Shown here one piece after another: positions 1-6,080 of a DNA stretch of 6,121 bases (positions are counted from its first letter, which is position 1; each line of letters starts with the position of its first letter). Both the position numbers and the translations under genes were made by a program. This stretch comes from an uncultured Treponema sp. GTDB lineage: Bacteria > Spirochaetota > Spirochaetia > Treponematales > Treponemataceae. Location: positions 1 through 6,121 of the forward strand of contig CALDID010000127.1 of NCBI GenBank assembly GCA_937901865.1. Direction: 5' to 3'. A model generated the notes under the pieces. That model did no database searches and was not told the origin of the DNA. It saw only the letters and a list, made by a program, of their open reading frames with translations.

Positions 1-86
1 TGCTCAATCATCGTCCGAAAAAGTGTTTGAAGCTGAAAAATCCTGCCGAAGTTTTGACTTTGCACTTGACTTTGCATTTTAATATC
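1..86 (+). mobile_element. 3' end of an IS30-family insertion sequence, cut by the window edge
   Basis: The left edge holds the end of an insertion sequence, recognised from the C-terminal IS30-type transposase residues encoded from base 3. Just after the conserved part lies a tandem 11-bp direct repeat TTGACTTTGCA (54-64 and 66-76), placed where a terminal inverted repeat would be expected. The right boundary is not certain. I put it near 86 because the next 13 bases (87-99) match one half of a palindromic element at the other end of the window, as expected if 87 onward is target DNA. The left half of the element and its other inverted repeat are outside the window, so completeness cannot be judged. 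Confidence 0.6.
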
Positions 87-161
87 GCCCCTTGTCAAAG
101 CTATATTATCGAACAGGTCTATTATATCGCAGCTTACGAAGCTGTACAACAATTTAAATAA
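3..161 (+). CDS. IS30-family transposase, C-terminal fragment (5' end outside window)
   Basis: The open frame enters from the left edge and begins LNHRPKKCLKLKNPAEVL. This is the hallmark C-terminal segment of IS30-family DDE transposases (family pattern LNxRPRKxLxxxTPxEV), which follows the last catalytic Glu of the integrase-fold domain. Only about 52 codons are visible, so the DDE triad and the N-terminal helix-turn-helix domain cannot be checked. The frame stays open through the presumed IS end to TAA at 159-161, so the last 25 or so residues are probably host-derived read-through rather than family sequence. Another frame stops at 80-82, inside the presumed element, and could be the original terminus if there has been a frameshift. 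The fragment is in the same reading frame as mnmE, separated from its ATG by one stop codon and 15 bases. The protein would bind the IS ends and catalyse transposition. Confidence 0.62.
   Translation, partial: LNHRPKKCLKLKNPAEVLTLHLTLHFNIAPCQSYIIEQVYYIAAYEAVQQFK
54..83 (+). promoter_or_regulatory. Possible outward promoter in the IS end, reading toward mnmE
   Basis: TTGACT (54-59) resembles a -35 box and TTTAAT (78-83) a -10 box, each five of six to consensus, with an 18-bp spacer. Transcription would start near base 90 and run into mnmE at 177. Outward-facing -35 or full promoters at IS ends are well known, and mnmE has no other convincing promoter in the visible leader. The region is AT-rich, so a chance match is possible. 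Confidence 0.3.
87..99 (+). repeat. Half copy of the 6094-6113 palindromic element next to the IS end
   Basis: GCCCCTTGTCAAA is identical to 6106-6118, the right arm and flank of the 20-bp palindrome. No matching left arm (CAAGGGGC) is present next to it; IS sequence lies there instead. This fits an IS30 insertion at the centre of a second palindrome copy. Confidence 0.5.
130..144 (+). repeat. Small perfect hairpin in the mnmE leader
   Basis: CAGCTT-ACG-AAGCTG is a perfect 6-bp inverted repeat with a 3-base loop, 32 bp before the mnmE ATG. No T-tract follows, so it is not a standard terminator. It could be a weak mRNA structure in the leader or have no role. Confidence 0.35.
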
Positions 162-176
162 ACCGAAAATATAGAT

Positions 177-1568
177 ATGGAAAACATATCTTACACACCA
201 GAAGAGCCTATCGCGGCGATTGCAACCGCGCTTTCTCCGTCGGCTCTCGGCATTATCCGCACTTCAGGCAAGGGCTGCATTGAACTCGTTTCAAAGCTCT
301 TTTCTCGCCCGCAAGCTCTCTGTGAAGCCAAGGGCAATACTATCGTTTACGGCTGGATTATAGAAAACGAAAAGAAAATAGATGAAGTTTTAATCAGCGT
401 CTTTCGTTCTCCAAAAAGCTCCACAGGCGAAGATATGGCGGAAATCACTTGCCATGGCGGTCCTGTCGTTGTAACATCTATCTTTAATGCTCTTTTACGC
501 AATGGCTTTAGAACGGCAGAGCGAGGCGAGTTCACCTTTCGCAGCTATATCAACGGAAAAACCGACCTCACCAAAGCCGAAGCCGTCAAAGAAATCATCG
601 ATAGCCGCACAGATACAAGCCGCAGCCGTGCAGTCGGTCGCCTTGCAGGCTCTTTGTTCACCGAAATCGATAGCGTGAAAAAGCTCATCATCGACACTCT
701 CGCCGCTGTCGAAGTCGAAATAGAATACCCCGAAGACGAAGAAACAATCGCCGATGCTTACGATACATCAGACCTTGAGGAAGCAAAGAACCGCCTCAAA
801 TCTCTTTCTGACAGCTGGAAGACAGAAAAACTCTATCAAGACGGCGTGAGAGTTGTGCTGTGCGGAAAGACAAACGCAGGAAAATCGAGCTTATTCAATG
901 CGCTTTTGAAAGAAGAGCGGGCGATTGTCAGCGACATCGAGGGAACTACTCGCGATTGGATAGAAAGTTGGGTTAGCTTTGACGGAGTGCCTGCGCGCCT
1001 TTTCGACACCGCAGGACTTCGCGAAACCGATGACGTTATAGAAGCGCGCGGAGTTGAGATGACGAGGGAACTTTCAAGCGATGCAGATATTATCTTGTAT
1101 CTTGTAGATTCATTTTCTGGCTTGAGCGCGGAAGATGAAGCGTTTTTGAAAACAGCAAAAGAAAAATACGCCGTGCCGCTTATCTTGATTTGGAACAAAA
1201 TAGACAAGCTCGGCTCAGACCTTCCTAACGCCACGACAGACCTCGTCAGCGAAGATTCACAAGTGCGTCTTTGTGCAAAAACGGGATTCGGAATAGATTT
1301 GCTTTCTCACCTTGTAAAAGAAAAGCTCTCTCTTCTTTCCACACTCGACAGAGGCGCGGCATTGGGAAGCGAAAGACAAAAAAAATGCGTAGAAGAAGCC
1401 TTTGAGCGCATAACACACGCACTAAAAGCCACAAAAGAGGGCTATGCGCTTGATGCCGCAGTGCAAGATATGGAAGACGCGCTCGATTCTTTAGGCGAAA
1501 TCACAGGAGAGGTAACAAGCGAAGACGTACTCGATTCCATCTTCTCTCATTTCTGCGTCGGGAAATAA
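177..1568 (+). CDS. mnmE: tRNA uridine-5-carboxymethylaminomethyl(34) synthesis GTPase MnmE (TrmE)
   Basis: This is full-length MnmE (463 aa; the family is usually about 450-460). With MnmG it installs the (carboxymethyl)aminomethyl group at C5 of wobble U34 in certain tRNAs, using a methylene-tetrahydrofolate carbon, in the cytosol. Visible order: N-terminal folate-binding domain with the conserved run around GEFTFRSYINGKTDLTKAEAV (split here as residues 117-127 and 128-136), a helical domain, then an inserted G domain. The G domain shows the P-loop GKTNAGKS (230-237, including the K-loop Asn233), TT 257-258 in the G2 loop, DTAG 277-280, NKID 340-343 and CAKTG 366-370 as G5. The C-terminus is FCVGK with the catalytic-type Cys460. 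ATG 177 is the only reasonable start: the in-frame stop is at 159-161 and the protein begins normally for the family. There is no clear Shine-Dalgarno upstream (AACCGAAAATATAGAT), which is odd for a housekeeping gene. mnmG is not adjacent. Confidence 0.97.
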   Translation: MENISYTPEEPIAAIATALSPSALGIIRTSGKGCIELVSKLFSRPQALCEAKGNTIVYGWIIENEKKIDEVLISVFRSPKSSTGEDMAEITCHGGPVVVTSIFNALLRNGFRTAERGEFTFRSYINGKTDLTKAEAVKEIIDSRTDTSRSRAVGRLAGSLFTEIDSVKKLIIDTLAAVEVEIEYPEDEETIADAYDTSDLEEAKNRLKSLSDSWKTEKLYQDGVRVVLCGKTNAGKSSLFNALLKEERAIVSDIEGTTRDWIESWVSFDGVPARLFDTAGLRETDDVIEARGVEMTRELSSDADIILYLVDSFSGLSAEDEAFLKTAKEKYAVPLILIWNKIDKLGSDLPNATTDLVSEDSQVRLCAKTGFGIDLLSHLVKEKLSLLSTLDRGAALGSERQKKCVEEAFERITHALKATKEGYALDAAVQDMEDALDSLGEITGEVTSEDVLDSIFSHFCVGK

Positions 1569-1573
1569 TTTTC

Positions 1574-3145
1574 TCATCGTACTACTTTCCATTCCGTAAT
1601 GTTCTTTTCGCTGCTAGAAAAATTTGCGCCAATCTTTATGAGAATACGATTATCAGCTTCATAAGGAGCGGCGTATCCTTGAGAAGCGATTTGAGAAAGG
1701 GCAGTTACAGCAGAAGAATCGCGCTTGAATTCAAAAATATAAACATAGTTTTGCGTTTCAACTATGCAATCTACCCTGCCTTTTGCCGTATGCTGCTCCA
1801 CACGCACAAATTGACCTAAAAGCAAGAACACAATGTAAATCACATTCTGAAAATCGCGCTCTAGCATTGTATCATTTGCCCCTGCTGCATACGGAAGATT
1901 CGCAAAAAGCGCAATAAATTGAGAATGTAATTTTTCTGTATCCCCTTTTTCGAGCGCATCATCAATAGCAAATATATCCATTCCTGTGTTTTGTGGACGA
2001 TACAAATAAACAGGCGCGAGATTTTCGCTGAATCCATATTTTACCTCTTCATTTGGATAAGAAAGAGTATAAATACGCCTTCTCGCTTCATAGTTCTTTA
2101 TGGTCAAATATCCTGTTTGATACAATAGCGGTATAATATCTGGGTTATCTGGTCGATAGTCGCTGATTTCGTCTTCACTCGTGTATAGGCTGCCGTCGCT
2201 CAATTTGCGTGGGTCAAAGCCTGTTTCTTTCAAATGTTTTGCAAGAAAAGTCGGTGTTCCTGTGCTAAACCAATATTTCCCAAAATCACAGCGGCTAAAC
2301 GCATTTATAAGGCTAAAAGGATTATAGATGTCAGGGCAATTTCTCGTAAAATGATACCCGTCATACAGCTTTTTAAGCCGAGAAAGACATTCTTTCTTTG
2401 TCAACTCAGTTGCAAAAGCGAGCTGCTCTATTTCTATCTCAAAATTACGCTCAAGTTCTTCCTGCGTTATTCCACACAAGGTGGCATATCTTGGGTGCAT
2501 AGAAATATCTTGCAGTTGATTCAAATCACTAAAAATACTCACTCTGCTAAACTTTGTAACCCCTGTAAACAGCACAAAATGCAAATATCTATCTAATGAT
2601 TTTAATTGCCCGAACATTCCCTTTAGAATATCTATGTTGCAATTCATAATTTCATTAGATATATTCATTGTTTCAAGCAAGGGCTTATCGTATTCATCTA
2701 CCAAAACAACAACTTTTTTCCCCGTCTGTTCATTTGCCGCCGTGATAATAGTTGCTAATCGCAGACCAAACGAATCTATTTTCTGCTCTATGCCATATTT
2801 TTTTTCCCATTTTGCAAGATGATATTCTATTATTTTTACAAGCCCCTGTGTATCAGAATAATCTTGCCCATTAAAATCAAAATGCAGTACAGGATATTTC
2901 TCCCATTCGCTTTCTTGTTTCTCGATTTCAAGACCAGAAAACAGCTCTTTTTTACCAAGAAAATAAGATTCTAGCGTACTGATAAGAAGGCTCTTTCCGA
3001 ATCGACGCGGACGGCTCAAAAAGTAAGCAACACCACTTTGCACAAGGTCATATATCAAAGCTGTTTTATCAACATATACAAAGCCATTTTCGCGTAATTT
3101 CTGAAAATCCTGTATGCCGATGGGCATTTTTCGCTTGTAATCCAT
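1574..3145 (-). CDS. AAA-ATPase-like protein with C-terminal PD-(D/E)XK nuclease domain
   Basis: A 523-residue two-domain protein of the AAA-ATPase-like (PF09820-type) plus DUF1703/PD-(D/E)XK (PF08011-type) architecture. The ATPase half has the usual opening KMPIGIQDFQKLRENGFVYVDKT, here split as residues 6-20 and 21-28, then Walker A RPRRFGKS (45-52), Walker B VVVLVDEYD (145-153) and a TGVTKFS strand (194-200) that may act as a sensor segment. A middle region carries the family markers YDGYHF (261-266) and YNPFS (274-278). The nuclease half has Glu429, Asp459 (GRVD), the pair Glu472-Phe-Lys474 (EFK) and Gln485 in SQIASQGY, so its active site looks complete. No signal peptide or membrane segment is apparent. 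The family is often multi-copy in treponemes and Bacteroidetes. Its role is not established; defence or genome-maintenance functions are guesses. It starts 38 bp after the kinase stop with no recognisable Shine-Dalgarno, and is visibly more A/T-rich than mnmE, which would fit horizontal acquisition. Confidence 0.92.
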   Translation of the reverse strand: MDYKRKMPIGIQDFQKLRENGFVYVDKTALIYDLVQSGVAYFLSRPRRFGKSLLISTLESYFLGKKELFSGLEIEKQESEWEKYPVLHFDFNGQDYSDTQGLVKIIEYHLAKWEKKYGIEQKIDSFGLRLATIITAANEQTGKKVVVLVDEYDKPLLETMNISNEIMNCNIDILKGMFGQLKSLDRYLHFVLFTGVTKFSRVSIFSDLNQLQDISMHPRYATLCGITQEELERNFEIEIEQLAFATELTKKECLSRLKKLYDGYHFTRNCPDIYNPFSLINAFSRCDFGKYWFSTGTPTFLAKHLKETGFDPRKLSDGSLYTSEDEISDYRPDNPDIIPLLYQTGYLTIKNYEARRRIYTLSYPNEEVKYGFSENLAPVYLYRPQNTGMDIFAIDDALEKGDTEKLHSQFIALFANLPYAAGANDTMLERDFQNVIYIVFLLLGQFVRVEQHTAKGRVDCIVETQNYVYIFEFKRDSSAVTALSQIASQGYAAPYEADNRILIKIGANFSSSEKNITEWKVVR

Positions 3146-3152
3146 ATCATAA

Positions 3153-3180
3153 TTGTAAATCGGAATACAACTATTTACAA
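3153..3180 (-). repeat. AT-rich inverted repeat between the kinase and ATPase genes
   Basis: TTGTAAAT (3153-3160) and ATTTACAA (3173-3180) form a perfect 8-bp inverted repeat with a 12-base loop, filling most of the 38-bp gap between the two minus-strand genes. It lacks a T-tract on either strand and is weak in base pairing, so it is unlikely to be a strong terminator. A leaky attenuator, an mRNA processing or stability structure, or an operator just upstream of the ATPase start (3145) are all possible. Confidence 0.4.
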
Positions 3181-3183
3181 GAT

Positions 3184-5676
3184 TTATTCTAAGACGTTCT
3201 TTAAGACAGAGAATAAATGCGCCACGTCTACAGGTTTAGCCACATGCGCATTCATTCCTGCCTCAATCACTTCTTTTTTATCGTCTTCGCTTGATTTCGC
3301 CGTCATTGCAATAATCGGGATTTTCGCTCTTTCGTCGCCTAATGCTCTAATCTGCTTTGTCGCCTCAATGCCGTCCATCACAGGCATCATTATATCCATC
3401 AAAATAAAGTCAAAATACCGCACATCCTTGCTCATAATCATATCAAGAGCTTCTTTGCCGTCTACCGCACATTCTGCGTCAATCCCAGCTTCGTTTAATA
3501 TGATTTTGGAAATCTCTCGGCTCGATTCGTTATCTTCGACAATTAACGCCCTCTTTCCTCGTAGCACGTCTAAAATCGCGCTCTTTGACGGTTTTGGCGC
3601 AGTGTATAACCGCGAAAGATTCTTTTGTAAGTACGACGGGAAAAGCGGCTTTGAGATGAACAAATTAACTCCGCTTTCTCTCGCTTCCTCTTCGATACTC
3701 TGCCAATCAAAATCAGTCAAAATTATTATAATAGCGTCCGAGCCTGCTATTCTCTTTATCTTTCTGACCGTTTCAAGCCACGCACTTTCTTTTATTTTCC
3801 AATCAAGGATATACATCGGTAAATCCTCTCTATTTTGCAAAGCCGTTTGCGTAAAAATCACCGCGTCTTCGCCTGTCGCGCAAATAGAAGCCTTTTTCGC
3901 CCCTGCATTCTTCATCATATCGCAAATATAGTTGCTCAATTCCATATTGTCATCGATGACGAGCGCGCTTTTTCCCTCAATTTCGTTTACAGAAAAGCCC
4001 TTGCCCTCTTCTGTCTTGAACTCTAGCTTTACAATAAACTCGCTTCCGTCTTTTTCAGAGCTTTGCACGCTTATTTCGCCGCCCATCATATTCACAATGC
4101 TCTTTGTTATCGCCATACCAAGCCCCGAACCTTGCGAATTCGTAGCGGACGGATTCACCTCGCGCGCAAACGGCAAGAACACATTTTTTTGAAACTCCCT
4201 GCTCATTCCAATTCCGTTATCTTTTATGCGGAACTCAAAAGAAGCGTATCCCTTTTGATTAAAGCCGTTTTCGCTTATCGTCATTAAGATTGTGCCGTTC
4301 GGCTTCGTGAACTTTATGGAATTAGAAAGCAAGTTTAGCAGCACTTGATTCAATCTCACTTTGTCGCACAAAATATCTTCGTGAACCACATTCAGCACAT
4401 CTATGCAAAGGCGCAGCTGTTTTGCATTCACTTCGCTTTCCACTTCTGATTTTAAGCAATGAATTATATCAGAAAGATTTTGCGGTTCTTCGTTCAAATT
4501 CATCTTACCGCTTTCTATGCGGCTCATATCAAGCACATTGTTTATCAAAGCCAAAAGCTGATGAGCCGAGCGGGAAATCTTATCAAGATAGCTCGACACA
4601 TTCTCTGCGCTCTCTAAATGCGTTTTCGCCAATGCCGTAAAGCCTAGAATTGAGTTCATCGGCGTGCGAATGTTATAGCTCATATTGTTCAAGAAAAGCG
4701 ATTTTGCATTGCTTGCCTGCTCCGCCAACGAAAGCGCGTCGATAAGCTCCTCTTGGTGCTTCTGCTCTTTTTTGCGGGTCATCTCGATTTTTCTGATATA
4801 CAAAATCATAAAAGCAAACAACGTCGAAAAGCACAAGAACCCAGAAATAATGTATATCACAATTATTTGGTTTCTCTGCCTAGAGAAAACGCTCAGCGGC
4901 ACATACGAAACAAACTTCCATTGCGTGCCGTCAAGGTTCGAGATGGTGCAAAGGCTCTTTTTGCCGTCGTGAGTGGCGACAAAGGTGTATTCGTCGTATT
5001 CGTTTATGCGCTTTTGCAATAGCTCTTTAGAAAGCTCTGACTTTAAGCGGCTTTTTTCATAATCATCAAAAAAGTTTTCGCTCCCCACCGAATAAAAATC
5101 GTTGATGATGTAATAGCCGTCTTTGTCGATAACCGTGCTAAAGCCAACCCCGTTATAGCTTCCTATCTGCAGCATATTGTTCAGCGCGTTTATTTGCTGC
5201 ACGATTATGCAATACGTCATCATCACGCCTTCAACAATAAACGGGTTAATTCGCCTGCCGATGAGTATATAGCTCGTCTTCTCTCCGCAGCGATAAGCGA
5301 ATTGGTCGGGATTTTCTCGCCACAGCTTTGCTATCGTAGCGTCGCTCAATATGCCCTTTGCGCTGTACACTCTGCCCACTTCGCTCACTAAAATGCAATC
5401 TTCATAGCCAGAAATCGAGCGTATAGCCTCCAGCTCTTTTTTTACGTCTTTAATCGTCTTTGGATTTGTTTCTGCAATCTTTTCGCCGAACTTGCTCGCT
5501 ATTCTCCACCAAATATTCAAGATGTTCTTAATTGCGCTTTTATCGTGAATCGACAGCTCATTAAACGAACTCATATTCGTTTTTTCAACGATAGCTGTTA
5601 TGCTCTTAAACATCACGCAAAAAGAAAGAATAAAGATAAATGCAATAATTGCAAACGTGTTTATCAGTCTTTTCAT
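3184..5676 (-). CDS. Membrane-bound hybrid sensor histidine kinase with two receivers; phosphoacceptor His missing
   Basis: An 830-residue inner-membrane hybrid kinase. Order: TM1 (about 5-26); a roughly 240-residue extracytoplasmic sensor that looks Cache-like (including GVGFSTVIDKDGYYI at 176-190); TM2 (about 270-294); a short coiled segment; HisKA dimerisation region (about 325-392); HATPase_c with Asn452 in the N-box, DNGIG 486-490 and GSGLG 516-520; REC1 (about 569-690: Asp575/576, Asp625, Thr654, Lys676); and REC2 (about 707-830: Glu714/Asp715, Asp761, Thr792, Lys814). No HPt or DNA-binding domain is present. The H-box reads NMSYNIRTPMN (331-341) where the family has NMSH(D/E)IRTPMN, so the phosphoacceptor is Tyr334 and the neighbouring acid is Asn335. 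It may be a pseudokinase or an ATP-responsive scaffold, or its receivers may be phosphorylated by another kinase. The start is supported by AAGAGAAG (5681-5688) four bases upstream of the ATG and by TM1 following immediately. Confidence 0.93.
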   Translation of the reverse strand: MKRLINTFAIIAFIFILSFCVMFKSITAIVEKTNMSSFNELSIHDKSAIKNILNIWWRIASKFGEKIAETNPKTIKDVKKELEAIRSISGYEDCILVSEVGRVYSAKGILSDATIAKLWRENPDQFAYRCGEKTSYILIGRRINPFIVEGVMMTYCIIVQQINALNNMLQIGSYNGVGFSTVIDKDGYYIINDFYSVGSENFFDDYEKSRLKSELSKELLQKRINEYDEYTFVATHDGKKSLCTISNLDGTQWKFVSYVPLSVFSRQRNQIIVIYIISGFLCFSTLFAFMILYIRKIEMTRKKEQKHQEELIDALSLAEQASNAKSLFLNNMSYNIRTPMNSILGFTALAKTHLESAENVSSYLDKISRSAHQLLALINNVLDMSRIESGKMNLNEEPQNLSDIIHCLKSEVESEVNAKQLRLCIDVLNVVHEDILCDKVRLNQVLLNLLSNSIKFTKPNGTILMTISENGFNQKGYASFEFRIKDNGIGMSREFQKNVFLPFAREVNPSATNSQGSGLGMAITKSIVNMMGGEISVQSSEKDGSEFIVKLEFKTEEGKGFSVNEIEGKSALVIDDNMELSNYICDMMKNAGAKKASICATGEDAVIFTQTALQNREDLPMYILDWKIKESAWLETVRKIKRIAGSDAIIIILTDFDWQSIEEEARESGVNLFISKPLFPSYLQKNLSRLYTAPKPSKSAILDVLRGKRALIVEDNESSREISKIILNEAGIDAECAVDGKEALDMIMSKDVRYFDFILMDIMMPVMDGIEATKQIRALGDERAKIPIIAMTAKSSEDDKKEVIEAGMNAHVAKPVDVAHLFSVLKNVLE
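4645..4683 (-). other. Degenerate H-box of the hybrid kinase
   Basis: This stretch encodes about residues 332-344 of the kinase. The codon at 4675-4677 reads TAT on the coding strand (Tyr334) where the family has His (CAT/CAC), and 4672-4674 reads AAC (Asn335) where Asp/Glu is usual. The rest of the box, IRTPMN, is intact. Each change is a single transition away from the canonical codon (CAT to TAT, GAC to AAC). Confidence 0.85.
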
Positions 5677-5680
5677 TTAA

Positions 5681-5688
5681 CTTCTCTT
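5681..5688 (-). promoter_or_regulatory. Ribosome binding site of the hybrid kinase
   Basis: On the minus strand AAGAGAAG lies four bases before the ATG (5676). It is purine-rich and partly matches AGGAG-type Shine-Dalgarno sequences. It is the only Shine-Dalgarno-like site I find for the three long genes, and it decides this start. Confidence 0.5.
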
Positions 5689-5699
5689 ACAGCAAAAGT
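5688..5699 (+). repeat. Left arm of a 12-bp inverted repeat flanking the array
   Basis: TACAGCAAAAGT here is the exact reverse complement of ACTTTTGCTGTA at 6081-6092. This arm overlaps the predicted kinase -10 box and start region. A TTTCGG motif lies just upstream of ACTTTTGCTGTA in both copies (5704-5709 on minus; 6066-6071 on plus), at slightly different spacing. Confidence 0.6.
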
Positions 5700-5725
5700 G
5701 TAGCCGAAATTTTTTTTCTTTTCAA
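5697..5725 (-). promoter_or_regulatory. Predicted sigma70-type promoter of the hybrid kinase
   Basis: On the minus strand TTGAAA (5725-5720) is followed after exactly 17 bases by TACACT (5702-5697), five and four of six to the -35 and -10 consensus. The spacer contains an eight-base A-tract. Transcription would start near 5690, giving a very short leader with the Shine-Dalgarno at its front. The palindrome array begins 13 bases upstream of the -35 box. Confidence 0.5.
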
Positions 5726-5738
5726 TCTATCTTTTCCC

Positions 5739-5968
5739 ACGACGAGTATCGTAATCTTACCACGACGAGTATCGAGCATCTTCCTCGACGAGTATCGTGG
5801 ACACTCCTCGACGACCGTCGTAATCTTTCCCCCACGACCGTGGTCATTTCTTTCCTACGACCGTAAATTTTTTTTCCCACGACCGTAGGCATAACACACT
5901 TACGAGCGTAAACGGTCTATACTTACGGCCGTAAATGCCACTCACTTTCGACCGTAAATATTTTATGC
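5739..5968. repeat. Array of ten degenerate palindromes with a 23-bp period
   Basis: The ACG (last unit TCG) that begins each core lies at 5742, 5765, 5788, 5811, 5834, 5857, 5879, 5902, 5925 and 5948: steps of 23 bp except one of 22. Cores in order: ACGAGTATCGT, ACGAGTATCGA, ACGAGTATCGT, ACGACCGTCGT, CCACGACCGTGG, TACGACCGTA, CCCACGACCGTAGG, TTACGAGCGTAA, TTACGGCCGTAA, TTTCGACCGTAAA. Most are dyads with a 1-3 base centre. Between cores lie about 11 variable, pyrimidine-rich bases on the plus strand (such as ATCTTTCC and ATTTCTTTCC). The period is not a multiple of three, so this is not a coding repeat. Units and gaps are far too short for CRISPR. The array is either a multi-site operator for an unknown dimeric regulator, or a selfish or structural repeat. 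Confidence 0.85.
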
Positions 5969-5987
5969 CGAACGCTATGGAGGATTT

Positions 5988-6053
5988 GTGCGAATGAAAG
6001 AAGGAATTATCCTAGTATTTTCATTTTGAGGTACTAAATTTATTCATACGCAC
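5988..6053 (+). other. Foldable segment: long-range inverted repeat with two inner hairpins
   Basis: GTGCGAATGAA (5988-5998) pairs with TTCATACGCAC (6043-6053) at 10 of 11 positions. Inside lie GGA-ATTA-TCC (6003-6012) and TAGTA (6013-6017) with TACTA (6032-6036), so a closed multi-branch fold is possible on either strand. It sits between the palindrome array and the 20-bp palindrome. I do not recognise it as a known riboswitch or RNA family. Confidence 0.3.
5994..6029 (+). CDS. Possible 11-residue leader peptide (weak)
   Basis: ATG at 5994 opens MKEGIILVFSF followed by TGA at 6027-6029. GGAGG (5979-5983) is ten bases upstream, the best Shine-Dalgarno match in the non-coding region though slightly far. 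The peptide is not enriched in any one amino acid as classic attenuator peptides are, and any downstream gene is outside the window. It overlaps the foldable segment. It is probably fortuitous but is recorded because of the strong GGAGG. Confidence 0.15.
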   Translation: MKEGIILVFSF

Positions 6054-6080
6054 TACATTAGACCTTTTCGGAAACTAAAA

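Noticed and set aside
2..82. Alternative frame ending in TAA at 80-82 as a separate upstream gene tail
   Set aside because: The IS30 C-terminal signature lies in the frame starting at base 3. This frame gives only a repeat-derived end, although it could mark the transposase terminus after a frameshift.
3368..4287. Several plus-strand open frames opposite the kinase gene (for example 3368-3931)
   Set aside because: They are antisense shadows of a well-supported coding sequence with conserved domains and have no recognisable protein features.
5649..5888. Plus-strand open frame of 79 codons running from the kinase start through the palindrome array
   Set aside because: It has no Shine-Dalgarno, overlaps the kinase start and promoter antisense, and its translation is just the repeat read in shifting frames, since 23 bp is not a multiple of three.
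5739..5968. CRISPR array
   Set aside because: The repeats are only about 11-12 bp and vary from unit to unit, the gaps are about 11 bp and low in complexity, and no cas genes are present.
5739..5968. Replication origin with DnaA boxes or plasmid-type iterons, prompted by the neighbouring mnmE
   Set aside because: No TTATCCACA-like boxes, no dnaA, rpmH, mnmG or parAB, and no rep gene. Iterons are usually non-palindromic and nearly identical.
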